Source of the DNA: a virus
Virus record (IMG/VR): IMGVR_UViG_3300037237_000493
Location: 1-27,600 of that record
Strand: one strand, 5' to 3'
Length of the DNA stretch: 27,600 nucleotides
Part shown: one piece after another, positions 7,212-15,664 of the stretch
Layout of the letters: the number at the start of each line of letters is the position of its first letter
Position numbering within the stretch: position 1 is the first letter of the stretch
Translations under genes and position numbers: made by a program
Notes under the pieces: model-generated
What the model saw: the letters and a program-made list of their open reading frames with translations, nothing else
The model's database searches: none
Told to the model about the DNA's origin: nothing

Positions 7212-8548
7212 GCTGAAATCGGTTTTGGCGGCATAATAGATGCCTGTTGTGTAATTTTATCGTCATCCGGAACCATACTTTGAGCTTCATCCGGCTTGAA
7301 GCCATATGCTGAAATAAGGATTTGAATTTTATTTATTTGCGGGATCCCCATTATCAATAACTGGTTAATGTTTGCCCCTGCTGATTTGCCTATTACATCA
7401 TCAGCAACTGCATCAGGTATGTCCATAATGTTCCAGTTGCCCGATGGATTTATCCTGGTATAGAAATTATCAAATATTTCAGCAAAAGCTTCTGAAAGTT
7501 CCAGGCGGTCAGGTGCAGTATTGTTATTAAATTCCCTTATTGCTTCCTTTTTTTCTCCGCCGTTGCTTAATCCCGATGAGCCATCAGAATTGATCAGTTC
7601 TTTAGGAATTGAAAAACCTTTTATGATGCGCGCTTCAACTGATTTTTCAGTTGTTTCAAAAAGTTTATCATTATTTTGAATGGAATAAGGTTGAAATTCA
7701 GGTTTTGAGGTTTCGTCCTCGTATTCAATAACAATAATTTTTTGGGCACTTTTTGCTCCCTGGAATGCGCCTAAATCTTTTTCTAATTGAGATGGAGTGT
7801 TGGCATACGCATTTTTACTATCGTCCGCCGGTGAATTGTCTGCCTCCTCGCGCCTTGATTGCATAAAAAGCATCGTTGAAGGTAAGAAGCCCGTCGTTAC
7901 CTCCCTATTGTTGAATATTTTGATTCCGGCTTCAGTTTCAAAATCCTCCCATACAGAATCGGCTTCAATTAAAGGATAATCATCTACTTCAGGATTGAAA
8001 TAATACAGTTGGCCTTTATAGTTTTCCCATCCGCCTGCTGCAAACACCTGGCTTTCAATTACCTGTTCATCAGGATCATATTTATCCAGGAAAATAATTT
8101 TGCTCCGCGTGATATTTTTCCAGGTTTTACGGCCCCAATCAGCGTAGATAGCATATTTATCCATAGTATCAGGGCAATCTGTGTCACCCATACGGATATC
8201 CTCAAATTTTACATAGTTTACTGATGCTATTTTAAAATTGGCATTGTAATTTATATGGATACCAAAGCCGGTAAATAATGCTTTATCAGTTGCTACGGCT
8301 TTTAACAATTTTGCCAGGGTTAAGCCTTTGGCATTGATAATTTGTTTGCCCAGGGTCGGCTCTTCAAAACCATTGCCCGAAATAAATTTCGCCCTTTTAT
8401 TCCAGCAATCTTTAGCGGTAGGCGAAGCAGCCACCAGTTCGAGCATACGCTGCGGATAAGCATTGTCCAGATCATAATTAAGTATTCCAAATGTTTGATT
8501 CGGCCTTACTAAAATTCTTCGCTCAATTTGCGGCAGGTAGGTCTTCAT
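7208..8548 (-). CDS. Phage portal protein
   Basis: The 446-residue protein has the length and layout of Bacteroidota phage portals. These include a start region FGILNYDLDNAYPQRMLELV, the clip/wing-like segment KDCWNKRAKFISGNGFEE, and a C-terminal GFSIPKELINSDGSSGLSNGGEKKEAIREFNNN segment, in which a 'Gly-Ile-Pro..Leu' helix precedes the putative tunnel loop. Portals form the dodecameric ring through which DNA is packaged by the terminase and to which the tail attaches. It is coupled to the connector gene downstream. In most siphoviruses the portal precedes protease and capsid; here it follows them. Confidence 0.8.
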   Translation of the reverse strand: MKTYLPQIERRILVRPNQTFGILNYDLDNAYPQRMLELVAASPTAKDCWNKRAKFISGNGFEEPTLGKQIINAKGLTLAKLLKAVATDKALFTGFGIHINYNANFKIASVNYVKFEDIRMGDTDCPDTMDKYAIYADWGRKTWKNITRSKIIFLDKYDPDEQVIESQVFAAGGWENYKGQLYYFNPEVDDYPLIEADSVWEDFETEAGIKIFNNREVTTGFLPSTMLFMQSRREEADNSPADDSKNAYANTPSQLEKDLGAFQGAKSAQKIIVIEYEDETSKPEFQPYSIQNNDKLFETTEKSVEARIIKGFSIPKELINSDGSSGLSNGGEKKEAIREFNNNTAPDRLELSEAFAEIFDNFYTRINPSGNWNIMDIPDAVADDVIGKSAGANINQLLIMGIPQINKIQILISAYGFKPDEAQSMVPDDDKITQQASIMPPKPISA

Positions 8549-8567
8549 TTGATTTTTGAATTATTGT

Positions 8568-8581
8568 CCCGCATGTGCGGG
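8568..8581. repeat. Perfect 14-bp palindrome upstream of the end of the 8588-8839 gene
   Basis: CCCGCATGTGCGGG lies between the portal start and the stop of the preceding cistron. It can form a GC-rich stem in mRNA, but no U-tract follows, so a terminator is unlikely. It may limit or process the message, or be a protein-binding site. Confidence 0.4.
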
Positions 8582-8587
8582 ATTGAG

Positions 8588-8839
8588 TTATTGATTTAGC
8601 AGGCTATCATCTTGTGATGATTGATCATCAGATATAGTTTCAACAGTGGTCGGTTCTATTATATTCGAACATTCTAATACCTGAAATTTTTGATAATTTT
8701 CAAACAATGATGTTATATGCGGGTATCTTTCCAGGTACCATTCCGCTTCTTCATCACTTAAATTATCGTTTTCATGAACCGCGTGCGATCCGGGTGCAAA
8801 CTGATGTTTACCTGGTTTTAGGATGTACTTTTTTGTCAT
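8588..8839 (-). CDS. Small conserved phage head-region protein, unknown function
   Basis: This is an 83-residue acidic protein beginning MTKKYILKPGKHQFAPGSHAVHENDNLSDEEAEWYL. The LKPGKHQFAPG and LSDEEAEWYLERYP segments look like a conserved small protein encoded near portal or capsid genes in Bacteroidota phages. I chose the ATG at 8839. An earlier ATG at 8866 would add nine residues, but it abuts a dispersed repeat and looks less natural. The position between tube-like protein and portal suggests a head-completion or capsid-associated role, which is an inference. Confidence 0.55.
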   Translation of the reverse strand: MTKKYILKPGKHQFAPGSHAVHENDNLSDEEAEWYLERYPHITSLFENYQKFQVLECSNIIEPTTVETISDDQSSQDDSLLNQ

Positions 8840-8869
8840 GGTTTTATTTTTTTGACCATAGTTCATAAG

Positions 8870-8948
8870 CCCCTCTAAATCTCCCCCGGTTGGGGAGACT
8901 TTAACTTCGATATGTGGGCATCATTTAAATTCAAAAGTTTCAGAGGGG
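8870..8948. repeat. Dispersed Bacteroidota-type hairpin repeat
   Basis: An outer pair CCCCTCT (8870-8876) and AGAGGGG (8942-8948) encloses an inner hairpin CTCCCC (8881-8886), 5-nt loop, GGGGAG (8892-8897). It resembles intergenic repeats of Sphingobacteriaceae genomes that begin CCCCTCTAAATC. It fills nearly the whole spacer between two cistrons. Confidence 0.5.
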
Positions 8949-8959
8949 AATATTGGGCT

Positions 8960-9547
8960 TTATGGCGCTAACAATGCTTCAATGGCCGCAATTGTACTGG
9001 CATAGGTGGCGGTTCCGCTTGTTGGGGCAATTGATATGGCACGTGGTGGGTACGGTTCCCTCAATTTATCGGGATTGGTGAGTTTTAATTTGTAACCCCC
9101 GTCCAGTGTTTCATCAGCTGCGCTGCGTTCGGCATCAGTGAGGATTAAGCCATTTACTGCACCAAATAACTCTATTGCGGAATCGCTGGAGTTATAGTTA
9201 TTTACCGCAATGGCACAAACACGGCCATATCCCATTGCCATCAGCTGTGTTTTAATATCCACTGACAGGCCTGCTACGTTAAAGTCGATCTCTTCTGTAT
9301 AACGGGGGCCAACAGAAGTTTTAGCCAACTTTGACGAAGTGTTAAAACTATTGTTGGTACCTTCAAACTTATAGATGTTAACGGTACCCACGGCTGTTAA
9401 GCCGGTAACAATGAGCGGGTTGGTAGTGCTGTAGGTAAGTGTAAAGTCATCCTGGTTAAAAATGTAGATCACATCTTCTATGCCGGCTGTGACCGGGGAG
9501 CTGGTTGCCAAACTGAACCCTGCATTTATTTTATTGTAAATTGACAT
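8960..9547 (-). CDS. Predicted virion protein, possibly major tail tube protein
   Basis: This is a 195-residue, mostly beta protein: an N-terminal INAGFSLATSSPVTAGIEDVIYIFNQDDFTLTY region, a central EEIDFNVAGLSVDIKTQLMAMGYGRVCAIAVNN segment, and ELFGAVNGLILTDAERSAADETLDGGY towards the end. A helix between strands followed by a 'GxxNGL' turn and a long loop resembles tail-tube folds. No other protein here is a better tube candidate. It is encoded between capsid and small head genes, so a head-decoration or completion role is also possible. Confidence 0.5.
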   Translation of the reverse strand: MSIYNKINAGFSLATSSPVTAGIEDVIYIFNQDDFTLTYSTTNPLIVTGLTAVGTVNIYKFEGTNNSFNTSSKLAKTSVGPRYTEEIDFNVAGLSVDIKTQLMAMGYGRVCAIAVNNYNSSDSAIELFGAVNGLILTDAERSAADETLDGGYKLKLTNPDKLREPYPPRAISIAPTSGTATYASTIAAIEALLAP

Positions 9548-9560
9548 GTTGTTTTAATTA

Positions 9561-9719
9561 TTGAATTAGTGATTGAGTGAATTATTGAATTAGTGATTTA
9601 CTGAATTAGTGATTTGGGGAATTGACTGGAATCGATGTTTAGTAATTTTGTGAAAAGGCTGGAAATTATTCTTTGGATTTCCTGATTCACTAAATCACTA
9701 ATTCAACAATTCACTAATT
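9561..9719. repeat. Repeat-rich spacer with a long imperfect stem
   Basis: GAATTAGTGATT occurs three times in direct orientation (within 9561-9615). Its complement, AATCACTAATTC, appears at 9693-9704 within a longer inverted copy (9683-9719). RNA could form an imperfect stem of around 30 bp upstream of the tube-like gene. No terminator-like U-tract is present. Confidence 0.5.
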
Positions 9720-9722
9720 AAT

Positions 9723-10931
9723 CTACGCGCTCAAGTAAAATATCTCGTTAGCAAATTTGTAGTTCACTGCGGCTTTCATGCGGGCTTTCATCCTTACCAC
9801 GTTATCATTTGTATAAGGCTTAAGGTAAACAGTCGATAGTTCGGAAGCATCACCTAACAAATCGACACCTAAAAACAGGTTTGAGGAGCGAGCACCTAAA
9901 ACAGTATTAGCTTGCCAGTGATTCATGATTTGTAATGGTATACCCAGGTAATCCATTTTTTTCATGTCGGTAAAGGCGTTAATAACGTTGAGCGCTTTGT
10001 TTGCCTGTGCCTGTGCAAATGCATAGCCTACATGTAAAGGAACCTGCAGGTTAAAATCATCCTGGATACGGTCGGCAGGATCAAGCTGGGCATATACGCT
10101 ACCTAATACTTGTAATACATTGCTTACGTTAATATAGCTTATAGTAGCTGCGGTCGAAGTACTTGTAAAAGTTGCCGCCAGGCGGCTGTTTATTTCATTA
10201 TAGTTGCGCACCAGTTTAAAAGTAGTGGCGCTTGCTATTTGAATAAAGTATGATTGCCCTTGTAAAGAAATACCTGTAGTACTGTTGGTGGTATCCTTGC
10301 TGGTGCCCGTTAGGTTAGTAAGGGTTACCACGTCACCGTCTGATAATGTCGATGTATCGGACACGGTTACTATGCCGGTAGCATCGATTGCTGTTGCAGC
10401 CATGGAAGTAGCCGGTTTTCCCAAACTAACTTTGTAAACTCCTGATGCTGCAGCTATAGTAGGCAGCAAGCCGGGAAACGAAGCTGTAAAAGTAGCTTCT
10501 TTAGTTGATCCCTTTCCTAGCCAATACAAACGCTCATTGGCAATCTGTATTTTGGTAAGATACCGTTGCACCATAAAATCCGACAGGTCAACAACACCTT
10601 CGTAGTCCATAAAGGCCCCTGGTTTAAGACTTTGTGCTTCCCATGACTGGATAAGCTTATCCCATTGTTCCTGTTTCATAAATTCGTACACTACAGGGTC
10701 CAGGTAACTTTCATTTTGTAAAGCTGTTGTACCCTGGTCGTTAAATATGCCTGATGGATCTTGTAACACAACGTTGTCGTCAACATCAAGTATCACCTTG
10801 CGTGCTTTTACGTCGTTAATAACAGTTAACAATCCGCGCTTTACGGAATCAGCTTCCAAAAGCGTACTTGCCATAAACCCTGCCAGCGCCTCGCCGGCAT
10901 AGGTGTTGTTTGTAAATGTAAATTGAGCCAT
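9723..10931 (-). CDS. Major capsid protein with inserted beta domain
   Basis: The 402-residue protein forms the capsid shell. Residues 1-170 (helical FMKQEQWDKLIQSWEAQSLKPGAF, then FMVQRYLTKIQIANERLYWLGKG) and 268-402 (LQVPLHVGYAFAQAQANKALNVINAF; DYLGIPLQIMNHWQ; C-terminal VNYKFANEIFYLS) look like the two halves of an HK97-type fold found in Bacteroidota phages. Between them, about residues 170-268, lies a Ser/Thr-rich segment (VTVSDTSTLSDGDVVTLTNLTG ... GQSYFIQIASATTFKL) that reads as a separate beta domain similar in style to E1-FCCH-like phage domains. The gene follows the protease/scaffold gene, as expected for assembly. Confidence 0.82.
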   Translation of the reverse strand: MAQFTFTNNTYAGEALAGFMASTLLEADSVKRGLLTVINDVKARKVILDVDDNVVLQDPSGIFNDQGTTALQNESYLDPVVYEFMKQEQWDKLIQSWEAQSLKPGAFMDYEGVVDLSDFMVQRYLTKIQIANERLYWLGKGSTKEATFTASFPGLLPTIAAASGVYKVSLGKPATSMAATAIDATGIVTVSDTSTLSDGDVVTLTNLTGTSKDTTNSTTGISLQGQSYFIQIASATTFKLVRNYNEINSRLAATFTSTSTAATISYINVSNVLQVLGSVYAQLDPADRIQDDFNLQVPLHVGYAFAQAQANKALNVINAFTDMKKMDYLGIPLQIMNHWQANTVLGARSSNLFLGVDLLGDASELSTVYLKPYTNDNVVRMKARMKAAVNYKFANEIFYLSA

Positions 10932-11036
10932 GTTTAATTTTAAGTTGATTGGTTTATTAAGTTAGATTATGTTGATTGAGTTAAATTGACAGGATGGATT
11001 ATAACTACTCACCTAATCAACCGATCTCTTAATCAA

Positions 11037-12242
11037 CTATTTAGCTACCGCTTTTCTTACCGCATTTTGAGCGAGAGTGGTTTGCGGAGCGAAGAAAGGA
11101 ACAGGTTCGGATTTTGCTTTATTGCTGCGTTTGGAGCCCTCAGGAGTAAAGTCTGACCGGATTTCGTTTTTTACTTCTTCGCGTGTTTTTTTAAGGCGGG
11201 TATTTGCGGCTTCAAGAGCATCTTTTGCCTCATTTAACAGAGCGTTCTGAGCGTGAAGCTTTGCTTTAATCTGGCTTATTCTGTTTTGAACGTTCAAAGG
11301 TTTTTTAGTGCTTTTAAACTTGTCTGTAGTGTCACTGTCATCATCATCTTCCGTCTCGGGGTCGGCATCAGGGTCAGTTTCCAATGGCACAATCTTTTGT
11401 ACCTGGCCGCCTTTTACTGCAACCTTACTTCCATCAGGTGTGGTATACGTGTCTGCCGGTGCCGGGCTGCTCATGTCTTCGTCCTGGTAAACTTCGGTGC
11501 CTTCATCCAGTTCGCCGGCGTGATGCAAAGTACCTTTGTCTGTAATGGTTTGTTTGTTTACTACCTTCTTAAAGAAGTTCATAATCTTATCTAAAACAGA
11601 TGTTGTTTTTTCGATAAGTTCTTTGTTTTCAATGTTCATGTTGCTGTTTTTGGTTAAGATTTTGTTTATATACCGTTGATAAAACACCGGCGCTATACTT
11701 ACATATTTTTTAATGATAGTACTGTTTGATATTTCGGTGTTATAATCTTCTACCTGGTCAATAAAGCCAAGTTCAAGCGCCTGGTCGGCAGATAACCAGG
11801 TGACGGAGTCGATCAAACTATTAACTGTAACTCCGTCCAACCCGGTTTTGTCAATGTATATCTGCGCCAGGCGCGATTGAACTATGTTTAACAGTTGCAC
11901 ATCTTTTAAAAGCTCATCAGCATTACCGCCAGAGCCTACCATCGGCTTATGGATCATTATCAGCGCGTATTTGCTCATCACCACCGTTTTACCACCCATG
12001 GCTACTATAGATGCTGCGGACGCTGCCAGGGCATCAATGTAAGTTGTTACAGTTCCTGAATATTTTTTCAGAAGATCATAAATGGCAATGGCATCAAATG
12101 CACTGCCGCCTACCGAACTGATATGAACATCTACATCCTGTCCTGCTGCGGCTTCCAATTCCAATTGAACGTATGATGATGACAAACTGCCCGAGCCTAT
12201 GCAATCGGTATCGGTATCATAGAGATATATTTTGTAATTCAT
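11037..12242 (-). CDS. ClpP-type prohead protease fused to a scaffold-like domain
   Basis: The 401-residue protein has an N-terminal S14 (ClpP-like) domain at residues 1-168: VHISSVGGSAFDAIAIYDLL, the nucleophile Ser75 in ALAASAAS, His98 in MIHKP and a probable Asp145 before WLSADQALELGFID. A linker (about 200-310) rich in Asp, Glu, Pro and Thr follows, then a helical coiled-coil-like segment (RISQIKAKLHAQNALLNEAKDALEAANTRL, 319-350) and a basic end. In many phages the maturation protease carries or overlaps the scaffold, which organises the prohead and is then digested. The next gene is the capsid protein, consistent with that job. Confidence 0.85.
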   Translation of the reverse strand: MNYKIYLYDTDTDCIGSGSLSSSYVQLELEAAAGQDVDVHISSVGGSAFDAIAIYDLLKKYSGTVTTYIDALAASAASIVAMGGKTVVMSKYALIMIHKPMVGSGGNADELLKDVQLLNIVQSRLAQIYIDKTGLDGVTVNSLIDSVTWLSADQALELGFIDQVEDYNTEISNSTIIKKYVSIAPVFYQRYINKILTKNSNMNIENKELIEKTTSVLDKIMNFFKKVVNKQTITDKGTLHHAGELDEGTEVYQDEDMSSPAPADTYTTPDGSKVAVKGGQVQKIVPLETDPDADPETEDDDDSDTTDKFKSTKKPLNVQNRISQIKAKLHAQNALLNEAKDALEAANTRLKKTREEVKNEIRSDFTPEGSKRSNKAKSEPVPFFAPQTTLAQNAVRKAVAK

Positions 12243-12338
12243 TTGCTTTGGATATGAGATGTTAGATTTGAGTATTGAGATTGTTTAGGTCTGAAGATTG
12301 GTTTAATCAAATATCGGGACAATCTTTTGATCAGATGG

Positions 12339-12354
12339 TGACAGCGTTTTGTCA
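12339..12354. promoter_or_regulatory. Inverted repeat TGACA-N6-TGTCA, copy 1
   Basis: TGACA (12339-12343), 6 nt, TGTCA (12350-12354), within a 23-bp block repeated 77 bp away with few changes. It lies upstream of the protease gene start. A dimeric regulator or duplicated sequence are both possible. Confidence 0.4.
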
Positions 12355-12363
12355 GTAATGATT

Positions 12364-12383
12364 ATTATGCTGATTGGCATAAT
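12364..12383. promoter_or_regulatory. Palindrome ATTATGC-N6-GCATAAT upstream of the protease/capsid genes
   Basis: ATTATGCTGATTGGCATAAT has perfect 7-bp arms. It belongs to the same family as sites at 15014, 23860 and 25941 (core ATGCC-N4-GGCAT; here one arm reads ATGCT). Read leftwards it is immediately downstream of GACCTTTG (12392-12385), close to a -7 box. It is a likely operator for transcription of the protease-capsid genes. Confidence 0.55.
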
Positions 12384-12403
12384 TCAAAGGTCAGGATTAT
12401 ATT

Positions 12404-12661
12404 TTACTTGGATGGTGACAATATTTTGTCAGTTTCGGAAAAACTATTCAACGCCCGCCATATGGTACGTTCATCTTTCATAAATTTAACCTCAGCTTCT
12501 AATACTGCCTGATTCTTTTTAATGCATCTTGTTTGAATTTGAGCGTTTACCCAAAGATAAATTTCACGGTATAAAAATACTTTGTCGGTAATAAACCCTG
12601 CTTTATACATTGCGGAGAATATACCATCATCAAAAAGGGTATTTGCAAGTTTGATATTCAT
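12404..12661 (-). CDS. Small helix-turn-helix-like phage protein
   Basis: The 85-residue, basic and mostly helical protein includes LYREIYLWVNAQIQTR and DERTIWRALNSFSE. The latter reads as the recognition helix of a winged-helix-like fold in small Bacteroidota phage proteins. It lies between the tape measure and the protease, where a structural role is unlikely, so it may regulate late genes. Its last codons (TDKILSPSK) overlap one of the two TGACA-N6-TGTCA dyads, and a palindrome follows shortly downstream. No direct evidence links it to either site. Confidence 0.5.
   Translation of the reverse strand: MNIKLANTLFDDGIFSAMYKAGFITDKVFLYREIYLWVNAQIQTRCIKKNQAVLEAEVKFMKDERTIWRALNSFSETDKILSPSK
12416..12431. 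promoter_or_regulatory. Inverted repeat TGACA-N6-TGTCA, copy 2
   Basis: TGACA (12416-12420), 6 nt, TGTCA (12427-12431), overlapping the 3' end of the small helix-turn-helix gene. Its flanks GATGGTGACA and TTTTGTCAG match copy 1 exactly. Confidence 0.4.
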
Positions 12662-12710
12662 TATATTATGATTTCACTGATGATTTTATGATTTCACCGA
12701 TTAAAATAAA

Positions 12711-12730
12711 TTCGAAATTGGACTTTCGAA
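12711..12730. repeat. Short hairpin after the tape-measure gene
   Basis: TTCGAAA (12711-12717), 6-nt loop, TTTCGAA (12724-12730). Nearby, TATGATTTCAC(T/C)GAT is repeated directly at about 12667 and 12687. There is no U-tract for a strong terminator. Confidence 0.35.
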
Positions 12731-12760
12731 ATCCGATATTATTTAAAAGACGCGGATTAC

Positions 12761-14989
12761 CTAAAGATTCACCCTATTAATAGTTTGCGCCAAAATATTT
12801 TGCTGATTATTCACATCTTTAACATCCACATAAACCGGCGGGAAATTGTTGATCATTTGGTATGCAATAGTATTGGCAAGATTTTTCTGATCGGTTACCG
12901 GTTGATTATAATACCGGTTTGCATCACCACCATCTGTAAATATACCCCCTACTGCGTAACCACGCCCGGGATTGGTTACAGAGAAATCACGACCGCCAAA
13001 GCCTACGTTTATAGCGCTTACCAGGTTACGTGCCCAAGGCACCTGCATGGCTTCGGAAACTACAATACCCTCACCGGAACGCAAATAGGCATTGGTATTG
13101 TCAGTCTTGCTATAGCCGGACAATAAGCCGCCGCGGCCGTCTGATGAAAAATGTAATCCGCCCCTTGCATAGGCAGGTGGTTTCTGGGTTGCTATTTTGG
13201 CCACCTGTGCTGCCGTTTCGGCAATTACTACTCCTATTTCTACCGGGGCAAGTACGCCGCTTTGTGCTGTCACCTTTGTTACTGCGATGGCGCCATTTAT
13301 AATTGCCTGGGCTATTGATGCCTCCTGTTCTTCTTTAAATGCCTTTGCTTTTATCTGACCTTCCTGCTGCCTGTATTTTTGTTCAATAGCCAGTTTCTGT
13401 GCCGAAGTTAAGCTGCTGTTACCAAGTTCGGCAGCCTTGTCTTTTTCCAGCGCGGCGATTTTAGCATTGCTTTGCTGTTTAATGCTGCTGGTAAGTACGT
13501 TAAGCGCATCGGTCGCCATTTTACCTGCCGATTGCTTGGTATAATCTTCAACCTGTTGCAATGCTGTTTTTTTTATCTCAACCGTTTTATCGGCGGTACT
13601 TTGTTCACTGACTATTTGAATATTCTTTACTTCTTCTTCTTTTGATTTTACATCGGTATCCGAAATCGTGCTACCACCCGACTGACCTGTTGGAAGTTCT
13701 TCACCTCTTTGCGTCGATTTATTCTCGTCCGCATAGGTTGTTTTTACCTGTTTTGACACTTGTTTATGATAACCAATTAACCTATCAGTAGATTCTTTTA
13801 CTTGCTTTTCATGTTTTTCTACATGTTTCCCCGCTTGTTCATATCCTTTTTTATATGCAGCAACCATTTGATTGACCGTATCTTGCGCACCTTTTTTGAC
13901 AGCGTTGAATGCTGTCCCTGCTTTATCTGTTGCATTCGTTATACCGGTAAAAGCCTGGATAGCTCCATTACTGACTTTTTTAAAATCAAGATGGATAATC
14001 CCATCCAATATAATACTGATAGCTTTAAAGCGATTAATAAGATTTTCTTCTATCGCTTGTCCTAATGCTTTCAGGGTATCAATGGGATGCGAAAAAGCTT
14101 TAATAATTGTTTCTGTAAATAAATTAAAAAACTCCTGTACTTCATTTACAACTACACCAATTGCAGAAATAGCTCCTTTTAATACTTTGCTGCCTTCAGA
14201 TGTTTTAATAAAATAGTTAAACATCATTTGCAGTATTTGGAGTAAAAATTCGAAACCATCAGTCTTTATAGCTTCACCAACCCCATTAAAACCATCCCTA
14301 ACGAGAGACAGGCCAGTTTTCATTACATTAAAGCCTTCAGATGCTTCTTTTAAGCTTGGACCAAATAAACCTGAAACATTCTTTATCTCATCAAAGGAGG
14401 TTTTTAGGTGATCCAGTGTGACCTTGTGCGCATCAAAGACCGTTTTGTTGCCATTTACAATAGCTGTCTGTTCACCAAAGACATTATTTACTGCATTGAT
14501 ATTTCCTTCTAATTGTTTAGAACCAGCTGTTCCTTTTACAATACTCTCCGCATAATCGTCCAATGCACTTTTACCTTCGCCGGTGCTGCCTTTTTGTTGC
14601 TTTACAGACTGACCTAATGAATTTATCTGTCCGCTTAGTTCCTTTATTTTAATGGAACTGTCGCTTGCAGCTTTTGCATTCTTTTGATGCTGCGCAGTTA
14701 ACGATGACAGCGAACCCTCAGCGGTTTTACCTGATGCGCCCAACGAATTGATGGCCGCGGTATTCGCAGTTACCTGGGCATTTACATCCTGCAATCGTTT
14801 TTGGAAGGTCTCCAATTTCGAGGAAACACTTTCAAACGCTGCCGAATTTTGCTGACCAGCAGCGCTCAATTCTTTTTGCTTTGCCAGGAGGCTGTCAATA
14901 TTTTTATTTAGGTCAGTTATATTTTGTGTGAGCTTTTCAGCCTCTAACTCAACTTCAATTGTTATCTTTTTGTTAATATCGTCTGACAT
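12761..14989 (-). CDS. Tail tape-measure protein
   Basis: This is a 742-residue protein and the longest in the window. The N-terminal third is a coiled coil with a heptad-like pattern (EVELEAEKLTQNITDLNKNIDSL; SSKLETFQKRLQDVN). The middle has hydrophobic helices (about 245-310 and 580-620) that could cross a membrane during DNA ejection. The C-terminus has the Gly-rich ARGGLHFSSDGRGGLLSGYS segment typical of Bacteroidota tape measures. It sets tail length and chaperones tube polymerisation. By the usual length rule (about 1.5 angstrom per residue) the tail would be near 110 nm, which is only an estimate. A palindrome of the phage-wide family lies just upstream (15014-15027), suggesting its own transcription start. 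Confidence 0.83.
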   Translation of the reverse strand: MSDDINKKITIEVELEAEKLTQNITDLNKNIDSLLAKQKELSAAGQQNSAAFESVSSKLETFQKRLQDVNAQVTANTAAINSLGASGKTAEGSLSSLTAQHQKNAKAASDSSIKIKELSGQINSLGQSVKQQKGSTGEGKSALDDYAESIVKGTAGSKQLEGNINAVNNVFGEQTAIVNGNKTVFDAHKVTLDHLKTSFDEIKNVSGLFGPSLKEASEGFNVMKTGLSLVRDGFNGVGEAIKTDGFEFLLQILQMMFNYFIKTSEGSKVLKGAISAIGVVVNEVQEFFNLFTETIIKAFSHPIDTLKALGQAIEENLINRFKAISIILDGIIHLDFKKVSNGAIQAFTGITNATDKAGTAFNAVKKGAQDTVNQMVAAYKKGYEQAGKHVEKHEKQVKESTDRLIGYHKQVSKQVKTTYADENKSTQRGEELPTGQSGGSTISDTDVKSKEEEVKNIQIVSEQSTADKTVEIKKTALQQVEDYTKQSAGKMATDALNVLTSSIKQQSNAKIAALEKDKAAELGNSSLTSAQKLAIEQKYRQQEGQIKAKAFKEEQEASIAQAIINGAIAVTKVTAQSGVLAPVEIGVVIAETAAQVAKIATQKPPAYARGGLHFSSDGRGGLLSGYSKTDNTNAYLRSGEGIVVSEAMQVPWARNLVSAINVGFGGRDFSVTNPGRGYAVGGIFTDGGDANRYYNQPVTDQKNLANTIAYQMINNFPPVYVDVKDVNNQQNILAQTINRVNL

Positions 14990-15013
14990 GGTTTAGTTTA
15001 ATTTATGAATAAT

Positions 15014-15027
15014 ATTCCAATTGGCAT
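15014..15027. promoter_or_regulatory. Palindrome-family site upstream of the tape measure
   Basis: ATTCCAATTGGCAT (core ATGCC-N4-GGCAT with one mismatch in the left arm), followed by AAT as in the other copies. It is 25 bp upstream of the tape-measure start and directly after the terminator of the moron gene, where a new promoter is expected. Confidence 0.5.
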
Positions 15028-15037
15028 AATAAATGTT

Positions 15038-15063
15038 AAAAAAAAGCCCATTATGGACTTTTT
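15038..15063 (-). terminator. Rho-independent terminator of the moron gene
   Basis: On the minus strand, AAAAAGUCCA, a UAA loop and UGGGCUUUUU can pair completely with one G-U wobble, followed by a run of eight U. It begins 6 nt after the stop codon of the 15070-15645 gene. Confidence 0.75.
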
Positions 15064-15069
15064 TCGCCG

Positions 15070-15645
15070 CTAAAAATCAGATTTTTCTTTTGCCTTCTCA
15101 GCAGCCTGAGCTTCCGCATAAAGTGTATCATTCTGATATAAAACTATAATATCTAATTTACTGGTAATCGATGCCTGAATCGAGTTGGTGCCGGATTGCC
15201 AATCGGTAAACAAATCGGCGTAACCTTGTTCTATTGCAAGCGTTTCATGACCATCGCCATTCTTGAATGGTGATTTAAATTCACTCGTCGGTGTCCCTGA
15301 TCCATAAATTCCATTGATATCACTAACCAGGCCGTCGTAATATTCAATTGTTTTTGGATCCTCTTCAGCTTTGAAAGCAAATACTGCAGAATAGGCTTTA
15401 TCCTTTATAAATTTAACAACAAAATCAACAGCCAGCCGGTGGCCCAATTTTACATTGTCAAAGTCTAAATGATCAACCCCAGAATTATCTTTATTTAGCA
15501 TAGCTCCTTTCGCCTTCATAGCGGCGATTACAACCGCCTTAGTGCTTCCAAATTTAATACCCAAAAAACCTTCAATAGGCTTTAATGTTTGTGAAATTCC
15601 TAAAAAAGGAATTAATAATAGTGTGATAAGTAAGGTCTTTTTCAT
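15070..15645 (-). CDS. Secreted protein of unknown function, prophage moron
   Basis: The 191-residue protein begins with a clear Sec signal peptide (MKKTLLITLLLIPFLGISQ, cleavage near residue 19). The mature part, starting LKPIEGFLGIKFGSTKAVVIAAMKAKG and containing LDFDNVKLGHRLAVDFVVKFIKDKAYSAVFAF, resembles periplasmic host proteins of Bacteroidota. I do not know a function. It has its own promoter (15665-15696) and terminator (15038-15063) between two large tail genes, which is the definition of a moron. Expression in the lysogen, for example to alter the envelope or exclude other phages, is a reasonable inference. It is not expected to be part of the virion. Confidence 0.7.
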   Translation of the reverse strand: MKKTLLITLLLIPFLGISQTLKPIEGFLGIKFGSTKAVVIAAMKAKGAMLNKDNSGVDHLDFDNVKLGHRLAVDFVVKFIKDKAYSAVFAFKAEEDPKTIEYYDGLVSDINGIYGSGTPTSEFKSPFKNGDGHETLAIEQGYADLFTDWQSGTNSIQASITSKLDIIVLYQNDTLYAEAQAAEKAKEKSDF

Positions 15646-15664
15646 GATTTGCTAATTTTTTTGG

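Noticed and set aside
9561-9719. Direct repeats GAATTAGTGATT as a CRISPR-like array
   Set aside because: Repeats are short, spacing is irregular, and there are no unique spacers or cas genes.
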